DNA of 64,000 nt from an uncultured Christensenella sp. (GTDB lineage Bacteria; Bacillota; Clostridia; Christensenellales; CAG-917), in assembly GCA_910584155.1 (NCBI GenBank), contig CAJTYG010000003.1:154630-218629 (forward strand), given 5' to 3'. The notes beneath the pieces are model-generated. The model did no database searches. It was given only the letters and a program-made list of their open reading frames with translations, and was not told the origin of the DNA. The position numbers were made by a program, and so were the translations under genes. This document shows positions 52,330-58,977 of the stretch, piece by piece; positions within the stretch are counted from its first letter, which is position 1; the number at the start of each line of letters is the position of its first letter.

Positions 52330-53466
52330 GTGTTGATTACACCGCCGAAAGGTATTCGAAAAATCGCAAGGGAATGCAAGGACACAGTGAAGCGCATCGG
52401 TCACCTAAAGGAGAAAATATGCACGCTTGAAAATTGCAGAGATGCAATTAGAAAAGCAAGTAAAGGCAAGCGCAATAGGCGTGGTGTTAAGCATATACTC
52501 GAAAACATCGATCTGTACGCTAATAAGCTCAAAGAATTGCTGGAAACTAATAATTTTGCACCAAGCGAGTATGTCGAGAGGATAATATATGATGGGTGTT
52601 GCAAAAAAGAACGAGGGATAACAATTCCTAAGTTTTATCCTGACCAGTGCGTGCACTGGGCAATTATGCTTCAAATAGAACCTATATTTATGCGAGGCAT
52701 GTATCAATACTCGTGTGCGAGTATAAAAGGACGAGGAACGGTTTATGGCAAAAAATACATAGAGCGCATAAGGCGGCGGAAAAACACCAAATACACGGTT
52801 AAATGTGATATTCATCACTATTATCCAAGCATACCGCATCGGCAGTTGCTTAGAGCATTGAGCCGTGTCATAAAAGATAAGTGGCTAATAGCACTTATAG
52901 CTTTGATTGTTCGCAGTTGCGGAAATAATGGGGTAGGCATAGCAATCGGATTGTATTTGTCCCAGTGGCTGGCAAATTTCTATTTGCAAAGTATAGACCA
53001 TTTCATAAAGGAAACTATTGGATGTCATTTCTATGTGCGCTATGCGGATGATATGGTGTTGCTTGATGGCAACCGCCGAAAGCTACGGCGAGGAGTAGAT
53101 GCCTTGATTGAACGGCTCTCGCAGCTTAAATTACAAATCAAAAGCAACTGGCAATTGTGGCGGAGCTGGTCTCGCCCGTTGGACTTTCTCGGGTTCAAAT
53201 TTTATCGGGAATATACCGAGGTCCGCAAATCAACCTTTTTGCGAATGAGGCGACGAATACGCTCAATTCAAAAAAGCGGAAGACTCACTGTGAGACAGGC
53301 GCAAACTGTTATTGCATATAATTCACAAGCTGCACAAACAAACAGCTATACGCTCTATAACAAAGTATTTAAAGACATAAACCTGGCACGATGCCGTGGA
53401 GTTATTTCAACTGCGGCGAGGAGGAAAAACAAAAATGAGCAAAAGTTACAATTTATTCCGTCTTAA
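52330..53466 (+). CDS. DGR reverse transcriptase
   Basis: 378 residues from a GTG at 52330; a TTG follows at once. The RT palm has the catalytic YVRYADDMVLL (YADD at about 238). Domain 4 carries IGLYLSQ (about 206-212), the DGR form (I/V/L)GxxxSQ in place of QGxxxSP in group II intron RTs. The N-terminus KEKICTLENCRDAIRKASKG and the fingers (KFYPDQCVHWAIM, CASIKGRGT) are also typical. No maturase or endonuclease domain follows. It copies the TR RNA with adenine errors and the product replaces VR. The start 86 bases after TR suggests one transcript may carry both. Confidence 0.93.
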   Translation: MLITPPKGIRKIARECKDTVKRIGHLKEKICTLENCRDAIRKASKGKRNRRGVKHILENIDLYANKLKELLETNNFAPSEYVERIIYDGCCKKERGITIPKFYPDQCVHWAIMLQIEPIFMRGMYQYSCASIKGRGTVYGKKYIERIRRRKNTKYTVKCDIHHYYPSIPHRQLLRALSRVIKDKWLIALIALIVRSCGNNGVGIAIGLYLSQWLANFYLQSIDHFIKETIGCHFYVRYADDMVLLDGNRRKLRRGVDALIERLSQLKLQIKSNWQLWRSWSRPLDFLGFKFYREYTEVRKSTFLRMRRRIRSIQKSGRLTVRQAQTVIAYNSQAAQTNSYTLYNKVFKDINLARCRGVISTAARRKNKNEQKLQFIPS

Positions 53467-53713
53467 CGACGACGGCACGCTTGAGTGTCAACCAACCATA
53501 ATAGGGGCAAGCATTGAGATAAACGGAAAGGTAGTTATAAACCCCACAGAAGCGCAGCTTAGAAGTGTGGGTTTCAAAAATATGATATCAGCAGAACCTC
53601 CATCATTCAATTTGGATGCACAGTTTCTTGTTGAGCATTACCATGACAACGGTGAGGTTATTATCCAATCTTTTGAGATTGTGGATAAGCCTGCCGAAAC
53701 AGGGGAGATGTGA
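53435..53713 (+). CDS. Small phage protein after the RT
   Basis: 92 residues from the ATG at 53435 (GAGGAGG site), overlapping the RT end by 32 bases. It contains VVINPTEAQLRSVGFKNM and EVIIQSFEIVD, a pattern found in small proteins near phage tail genes. It does not have the size or helical bundle pattern of an Avd accessory protein. Function unknown. Confidence 0.65.
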   Translation: MSKSYNLFRLNDDGTLECQPTIIGASIEINGKVVINPTEAQLRSVGFKNMISAEPPSFNLDAQFLVEHYHDNGEVIIQSFEIVDKPAETGEM

Positions 53714-53714
53714 T

Positions 53715-54365
53715 ATGGACGATATTGATAGAATAGAGGAAGCAGTGGAAAAGGCGCACCACTCGGAGGAGCAAGCGGAATCGTCGCACGAACTCTTAGA
53801 CGTTTCTACACAAAAACAATCAAAAGCACTGGGAGACATCGGGGTTAACGACATTAAGGTCATGTTTGACGGCAGCAAAACCGTTGAGGAACAAACTGAG
53901 GACGTCGTTAATGCAATGGCGACTGCGAGTGCCGTCAAGGATGAAAAGACCGCCAAGAGTCTCACAGACCAAAAAGCCGACGAACTCAAACAAAAAGCGG
54001 AGGCAAAAAAAAGGACTGCGGCCGCATCCAATATCGAAGCGGAAACCCAGATCCAAAAAGCACGTAGAAATCTTTATGAGGCAATCCTTGTTGATTTTGG
54101 TATCAGAAAGCATTTGCCTCAATGGATGATGGTTATAATGGTTTTATTGCTTGCGCCATTCTACATAGTAAAGACGCTTATAATAGGCGTTCCGTTTGGA
54201 TTTGCGGAATTTCTTATGGACAGGCTCGACAGCCTCGTGTGTCGATATGAGGATATCAACACTACGAACAGACCTAAAATCAGGGTGACGATTTGGATAC
54301 TTCTCGGTTTGGGATTGGTGGTCGCCGCCTGTTTAACGATACTAAAGTGTCTTAATAAAATTTGA
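53715..54365 (+). CDS. Phage membrane protein, unknown
   Basis: 216 residues. A long charged helical N-terminus (about 1-130, with acidic then Lys/Ala/Glu-rich stretches) is followed by hydrophobic segments (about 137-160 and 192-213). It starts one base after the previous stop. A role in lysis (holin-like) or superinfection exclusion is possible, but no family is recognised. Confidence 0.6.
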   Translation: MDDIDRIEEAVEKAHHSEEQAESSHELLDVSTQKQSKALGDIGVNDIKVMFDGSKTVEEQTEDVVNAMATASAVKDEKTAKSLTDQKADELKQKAEAKKRTAAASNIEAETQIQKARRNLYEAILVDFGIRKHLPQWMMVIMVLLLAPFYIVKTLIIGVPFGFAEFLMDRLDSLVCRYEDINTTNRPKIRVTIWILLGLGLVVAACLTILKCLNKI

Positions 54366-54411
54366 CCGACAGTGCATATTGCATACGGAATATAAAAAAG
54401 GAGGTAAAACT

Positions 54412-54714
54412 ATGAACGCAGAACTGATTAGCTATCTTGAGCAACAGAAGTCTGAAAGGGTGGCGGTGCTCGCAAAGCGTGATAGCATTGAAGCTCGCAA
54501 AAAGCAGTTGTTCGACGAACTTGAAAAAGCCGATGCTGAACTCGCCGCTTTGAGTGATAAGTCGACCATCACGGCCGAGTGCGCCAAGCTCGACAAGTGG
54601 ATAGACGAACTCAAGGGCAAAAGCAGCAACAATGCGCCAACGAACGAGGCAGCAAGCGATACAGTTATTATAGCAACTGCACCTGCAGCGCCCTCGGCAA
54701 CAGCAAACGGATGA
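54412..54714 (+). CDS. Small coiled-coil phage protein
   Basis: 100 residues from the ATG at 54412 (AAGGAGGT site). Residues 5-70 form a coiled coil (KKQLFDELEKADAELAAL), followed by an Ala/Thr/Pro-rich tail. No family recognised. Confidence 0.6.
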   Translation: MNAELISYLEQQKSERVAVLAKRDSIEARKKQLFDELEKADAELAALSDKSTITAECAKLDKWIDELKGKSSNNAPTNEAASDTVIIATAPAAPSATANG

Positions 54715-54726
54715 GGAGAACTTGAA

Positions 54727-55587
54727 ATGTCAGCAAAAGAGCGCAGGTCTCAACTCGGATTGATTGCTCTATCGGCGATCGACCTTGCGTTCGGAATTCT
54801 GTCCATCGTCATGTCGACGATATCCGTCCAGGTATTGGCGGCAATGGCAAGTGGGCTGACTCTTTGCAAGGCAATCAAAGTAAGCATCCAATCAAAAAAG
54901 GCGGCGGATCTTGTAAAGAGAGTCGCAGTCAAAGCGATACCGCTCGTATTGCACTCGGTATCGACAGTATCAAAAATCAACAATGAGGAGAAATCAACTA
55001 TGAAAAACTTTTTCAAAAAGTTGAGAACAAACGTGAAAAACAACAAGATCACTACGGCGGTCGTTGTTTTCATAGCATTGTTGTGCGCAGGCGGAGGTTA
55101 TGCGGTCAATTATTTTTTGACGGCATTTAATTGCATCCCTAAACCGTACAACATCGTCCTCGCTGTGGTGGTTACCGTATTCGTATTTATTGTGCTCGCA
55201 GTAGCAGTCATCTATTTGGGACACGACTCCGAGACATGGGCAAGAATACGAAAGTACGTGAAATTCCTCGGTGGGGAATCAGCGGCAGATAAACTTGATG
55301 AGCTGCAGGCGACTGTACTTAAAGAACAAGCTGAGGCACAGGCAAAAGCGGAAGCCGAAGCAAAGCAGCGTGCAGAAGACGATAAGATTTATCAGCAAAT
55401 ATGCGAAGAGGAGGCAGCGCAAGAGAGAGCAATCCGTGCGGCTAAAATTGCCGAATGGAAAGCAAAGCATCAGACTGTTACGCCAGTTGTCGAAGCCGAC
55501 AATACTCCAATAAACGCATCTAACGACATTGCGACGGCGCATCCCGTATCGTCCGTGACTTTGTCAAAATATGATGCAAACAATTAA
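54727..55587 (+). CDS. Phage membrane protein, holin candidate
   Basis: 286 residues with four hydrophobic stretches (about 12-32, 35-45, 110-130, 140-162), then a long Glu/Ala/Lys-rich helix (about 190-235) and a Ser/Thr/Asn-rich tail. An in-frame ATG at 55000 behind GAGGAG would give a shorter product of about 195 residues, which starts MKNFFKKLRTN and looks like a complete two-helix membrane protein. So this may be two products or a fusion. The candidate right core lies in its last codons. Confidence 0.55.
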   Translation: MSAKERRSQLGLIALSAIDLAFGILSIVMSTISVQVLAAMASGLTLCKAIKVSIQSKKAADLVKRVAVKAIPLVLHSVSTVSKINNEEKSTMKNFFKKLRTNVKNNKITTAVVVFIALLCAGGGYAVNYFLTAFNCIPKPYNIVLAVVVTVFVFIVLAVAVIYLGHDSETWARIRKYVKFLGGESAADKLDELQATVLKEQAEAQAKAEAEAKQRAEDDKIYQQICEEEAAQERAIRAAKIAEWKAKHQTVTPVVEADNTPINASNDIATAHPVSSVTLSKYDANN

Positions 55588-56398
55588 GTCCAACTGCTAA
55601 GCTGACCGACGGGAAGTATCGGCAAGTGGCACGATGGATGTCTTTCCACGGACAATATTCAGAGTTTTTATAAGCCGTCGACTGTCGTCGAGAGTGTAAA
55701 AAAATTCTGTGCGTATAATAATCTGCGTTAGCGTGCTCGTTAGGCAAAAGCCCGTTCATAATATATTGACAGGCCAGAATGACGTGCAGCATACTGAATA
55801 TGTACATCTGCGATGCGGCGGTGATAAAGGTAGCTTTTTCGGGTGAGTTTACGCACAGCACCGAGAATATGCCTGTGATTATCAAAAAGCACATAAGCCC
55901 TGCGCTGATGTACGCCTGTAGCCTGTTTCGGAAAAACGTCGTCACGGTGAGTGCGATGAGAATGACTACAAACAGCACAAAGCCGACTGTCGCAAATGCG
56001 TTGTGCACCTTGCGCATAACGTAGTGCTGATATATCTCGTCGGATATGAAAGGAATTGAAATGCCCACCAAAAGTATAACGCAGCCTGCGGCTGTCAAGG
56101 AGTAAAACAAAATTTTGCTGCGCTTTGAATACTGCCCCTTGTCAAGCGTGATTTTCAAGAGATAGGCGAACAGGGCAAGATTGTAAAGCCCCCAAAGATA
56201 CACGACGGGCAGCATATCGTTTTGCCAACCCAATTTGGATATAGATGTCGTCACAAGATTTACGCCTTTTGTTGCTATCATCAGTGCGGACAGTATGGGC
56301 GCTGCTATCAGGCTAAGAGTCAAAGCGAGCGCCGTGTGCGTCTTTTCGTGCTTGATGAGGTAATTCGGCACGGGTTTGTCAAGGTCAAATACTTTCAT
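55520..56398 (-). CDS. DUF998-like membrane protein, 3' end altered by the prophage
   Basis: 292 residues as it stands. Six hydrophobic helices (about 22-45, 62-83, 97-118, 131-155, 165-185, 192-215) match DUF998-type proteins of unknown function. The last 20 residues are read from prophage DNA, overlapping the last phage gene on the other strand. At the candidate core the original gene would end about 18 residues earlier. AGGAA precedes the start. Confidence 0.7.
   Translation of the reverse strand: MKVFDLDKPVPNYLIKHEKTHTALALTLSLIAAPILSALMIATKGVNLVTTSISKLGWQNDMLPVVYLWGLYNLALFAYLLKITLDKGQYSKRSKILFYSLTAAGCVILLVGISIPFISDEIYQHYVMRKVHNAFATVGFVLFVVILIALTVTTFFRNRLQAYISAGLMCFLIITGIFSVLCVNSPEKATFITAASQMYIFSMLHVILACQYIMNGLLPNEHANADYYTHRIFLHSRRQSTAYKNSEYCPWKDIHRATCRYFPSVSLAVGLNCLHHILTKSRTIRDAPSQCR
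55574..55580. other. Candidate attR core (ATGCAAA)
   Basis: Matches 17971-17977. Chromosomal sequence is predicted to resume at about 55581. With the prophage removed at this core, the DUF998-like gene would end ...NCLH followed at once by TGA, placing the bidirectional terminator 17924-17951 just after it. Confidence 0.35.
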
Positions 56399-56489
56399 AA
56401 AAATTCCTTATTGTGTATTTGCCATATATAATACGATAAATTTTTTGGAAAAGAGTTGCAAATTTGTTTCTAAATTGTTACAAAGGCGC

Positions 56490-56517
56490 TTGCACAGGCG
56501 TGACAAAGTAGTATAAT
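56490..56517 (+). promoter_or_regulatory. cysK promoter
   Basis: TTGCAC (56490-56495), 16 bases, TATAAT (56512-56517). Transcription should begin about seven bases later, at or next to the ATG, which has no ribosome-binding site. Confidence 0.65.
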
Positions 56518-56524
56518 AGGCAAT

Positions 56525-57433
56525 ATGGAAAACAAAGTGGATAAGTTAAATCAAAATTTACAAACGCTGTTTGCTCAGATAGGTCGTACGCCCATTGTTG
56601 ATTTGGGCGACGGCATTTTCGGCAAAGCGGAGGGCTTTAACCCCGCAGGGTCCGTAAAGGACAGGGCGGCGTTTTTCATCATAAAGGACGCCGTTGAAAG
56701 AGGGCTGCTCTGCGAGGGCGGGACTATAGTCGAGGCTACAAGTGGCAATACGGGCATAGGCATAGCATATGTGGCAAGCAAGCTCGGGCTGAACGCAGTG
56801 ATATGTATGCCCGAAACGATGACCGAGGAGCGCAGAAAGATGATAGCTCAGTACGGTGCGGAGCTCATTTTGACAAAAGGCTCGGACGGAATGGCGGGAG
56901 CCGTAGAGGCGGCAAAGCGCATACAAAGCGAAAGAGGCGCATTCATCGCAAATCAGTTTGGCAATCCCGCAAGCATAGAGGCGCACTATCGCACGACAGC
57001 GCCGGAGTTGTTCAGCCAAATCGCCGACGTAAAATATGTCGTCTGCGGCGTGGGAAGCGGTGGCACGGCTATGGGCTTTGCAAAATATATAAAAGAAAAT
57101 CACCTCGACTGCAAGGTGGTGGCGGTTGAGCCGTCCGCAAGTCCTCTTATGACAAAGGGCTATGCGGGTCCGCACAAAATACAGGGCATAGGCGCAAACT
57201 TCCTGCCCGAGATAGTAAATGTCAACTGCTTTGACAGCATTATGACTGCGGACAACGATGAGGCTATCGCCGCCGTAAAGACTGTATTTAAAATCAGCGG
57301 CATAAAGTGCGGCATTTCATCGGGCGCAGCATATGCGGCGGCAAAGCGCCTCAGACAAAACGTCGACGGCAATATTGCAGTCATTCTGCCCGACAACGGC
57401 GACAGATACAGCGATAGCCTGTATTCAGATTAA
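56525..57433 (+). CDS. cysK: Cysteine synthase (O-acetylserine sulfhydrylase)
   Basis: PLP enzyme that forms cysteine from O-acetylserine and sulfide. 302 residues, standard length. The PLP Lys lies in NPAGSVKDRAA (about 43), the substrate loop is EATSGNTGIG, the PLP phosphate loop VGSGGTAMG, and the Ser of GISSGAAYAA contacts the PLP ring nitrogen. The first 17 residues are slightly extended. No Shine-Dalgarno sequence precedes the ATG; the promoter position points to leaderless translation. A start later in the gene would remove conserved sequence. Confidence 0.95.
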   Translation: MENKVDKLNQNLQTLFAQIGRTPIVDLGDGIFGKAEGFNPAGSVKDRAAFFIIKDAVERGLLCEGGTIVEATSGNTGIGIAYVASKLGLNAVICMPETMTEERRKMIAQYGAELILTKGSDGMAGAVEAAKRIQSERGAFIANQFGNPASIEAHYRTTAPELFSQIADVKYVVCGVGSGGTAMGFAKYIKENHLDCKVVAVEPSASPLMTKGYAGPHKIQGIGANFLPEIVNVNCFDSIMTADNDEAIAAVKTVFKISGIKCGISSGAAYAAAKRLRQNVDGNIAVILPDNGDRYSDSLYSD

Positions 57434-57520
57434 AACGGAAAGGTTTTAATGCAGCGCAATATAAGTGCCATTTAAGTCAAATTATTGTTTTATGTTGTGT
57501 TGCGCTTGAAAGTATAATAT

Positions 57521-57547
57521 AAAAGCGGAGCATGGCGCTCCGCTTTT
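57521..57547. terminator. Bidirectional terminator cysK/XRE
   Basis: AAAAGCGGAGC pairs with GCTCCGCTTTT around five bases, between convergent genes. Confidence 0.8.
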
Positions 57548-57552
57548 AAATA

Positions 57553-57762
57553 TCAAATTTCCTTTCTGCCTATAAGATAGTCAACGCTTACGTCAAAAAA
57601 GTCGGCGAGCTTCCAAAGGCTTTCAATGCTCGGCTCCTTTTTTCCGTTCAGCCAATTACAAACCGCACTCGGACTTATCCCGATTTGTTTAGATAGACCG
57701 TATTGTGTTAAATTATATACTCTAAGCAATTCTTTCAAATGTTCGATTAAAAGTATTTTCAT
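57553..57762 (-). CDS. Small XRE-family regulator
   Basis: 69 residues, just one helix-turn-helix domain (LTQYGLSKQIGISPSAVCNWL ... LWKLADFFDVSVDYLIGRKE). It is divergent from the lipoprotein gene with a palindromic operator between them, so it probably represses both. The Leu-rich N-terminus may help dimerisation. Confidence 0.85.
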   Translation of the reverse strand: MKILLIEHLKELLRVYNLTQYGLSKQIGISPSAVCNWLNGKKEPSIESLWKLADFFDVSVDYLIGRKEI

Positions 57763-57777
57763 TTTATGTACCTTTGC

Positions 57778-57835
57778 TTGACATCATATTATCTATGGAT
57801 ATATAATTAGCATATAATTATCCAAGGATAATTAT
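57778..57835. promoter_or_regulatory. Divergent operator and lipoprotein promoter
   Basis: TTGACA (57778-57783), 18 bases, TATAAT (57802-57807). An inverted repeat with ten-base arms ATAATTATCC and GGATAATTAT around AA spans 57814-57835. A weaker copy, TTATC-TAT-GGATA, lies in the promoter spacer (57789-57801). Spacing of about 28 bases between centres suggests two dimers bound on one face. Confidence 0.7.
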
Positions 57836-57851
57836 TCGATAGGAGGAACAA

Positions 57852-58520
57852 ATGAAAAAAAGAAGCTTAGTATTATGTGTCGTTTCAATTATTATTGCGC
57901 TTATAGCATTATTAGGTTTTGCAGCTTGCGATGATAAAGAGCACAGAAGTGATGGCGAGAGTAATGGTAGAGGATTGACTTTTGACAGCGGACTTAGCCC
58001 AAATGGACTTATTGATCTTATCCGTGACGGAACAATAAAAAATTATACGTTAAAAGCTATTGAAACAGAAAATGAAAACGAGATGGTGACATCTACTTTT
58101 TACGTTGCAGATGGATTGTACTATATGTATTACACAATCAGTTCAGATTCATCGTATTTTGGCGGATATATAATTGATGAAAACTACGCTTATGAAATTT
58201 TCCCCGATAGCACCGCTTATACAATTCGCAAATATAAATTCGGAAGTGAATCGTATAATGGATTAAAAAGAATTCTTACATTTAACAGAGAGAATGGCGT
58301 TAGCAATATTTTGTCACACTATTTATATGAAGACGGTGTAGAAATTAAAAACTTTAAGGCTGATAATGACCGTATATCGTGGTCGGTAGAGAGTATATCA
58401 AATCCGGAAGATGAATTTGGCATCACAGAATATGTTACATTATATAATGTAAACTCTACCGAAATATGTGAGTTTCCGGAAGAATGTAAAAATTATAAAG
58501 AGTTAGCTGTAGAAGTATAA
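57852..58520 (+). CDS. Lipoprotein, unknown
   Basis: 222 residues. Signal peptide with basic MKKR, hydrophobic core and lipobox-like GFAAC (Cys at about 26). The mature part is acidic, Tyr/Ser/Asn-rich and beta-like; no family recognised. AT-richer than neighbours, which suggests recent acquisition. Strong AGGAGG site. Controlled by the divergent XRE protein (inference). Confidence 0.75.
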   Translation: MKKRSLVLCVVSIIIALIALLGFAACDDKEHRSDGESNGRGLTFDSGLSPNGLIDLIRDGTIKNYTLKAIETENENEMVTSTFYVADGLYYMYYTISSDSSYFGGYIIDENYAYEIFPDSTAYTIRKYKFGSESYNGLKRILTFNRENGVSNILSHYLYEDGVEIKNFKADNDRISWSVESISNPEDEFGITEYVTLYNVNSTEICEFPEECKNYKELAVEV

Positions 58521-58537
58521 ATCGAAAGCACGAACAA

Positions 58538-58577
58538 TAAACCAAAAGCCGTATCACAAGATACGGCTTTTGGTTTA
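58538..58577. terminator. Terminator after the lipoprotein gene
   Basis: Perfect 18-base arms, TAAACCAAAAGCCGTATC and its complement, around ACAA. The inner stem AAAGCCGTATC is the same as in the terminator at 61882-61908. Confidence 0.85.
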
Positions 58578-58734
58578 ATTTGCGCTGATATATAATGATT
58601 GAATTTTGATTTCGGAAGCGAAGCGTTGCTTCATTTTTGATAAGCTTTAAAAATTGTATTTTGTTCCAAAATATTCTGTTTTAAATATAAGACGTTTGCA
58701 CTTGCAACAAGTCGGCGGTTATGTTATCATCAAA

Positions 58735-58837
58735 TTGCCACACAACTGAATACATTTTCTCAAATTGCCGATATTATAATTGGCATTTTCGTCGCATACG
58801 TTTGGCTTTTTGAGCGAGTGTTAAAGTTGTGTGGCAA
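58735..58837. repeat. 103-bp element with 13-bp perfect inverted ends
   Basis: TTGCCACACAACT (58735-58747) and AGTTGTGTGGCAA (58825-58837) bound a 77-base interior that holds another imperfect hairpin. No gene inside. It could be a miniature transposable element or a structured leader for the large lipoprotein gene. A second inverted repeat, GCGCACTTT/AAAGTGCGC, lies at 58870-58902. The gap 58578-58977 has no gene that I can support. Confidence 0.55.
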
Positions 58838-58977
58838 CAACGCGGCGGATGCAGTGCGTCGCAGTTGTGGCGCACTTTTTTATTATCAAAGCTAAAGTGC
58901 GCTGCTAAAAGTCGGCTTAGCCGAATACTTGCGTTAAAAACACTCGCCTTACAAAAGGCTGAAAATAGGAGGTGCTT

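Noticed and set aside
52330..53466. Group II intron reverse transcriptase
   Set aside because: It has the SQ motif of DGRs, no maturase or endonuclease domain, no intron ends, and a matching VR/TR pair beside it.
53435..53713. Avd accessory protein of the DGR
   Set aside because: It is 92 residues, acidic, with beta character; Avd is a basic four-helix bundle of about 120 residues.
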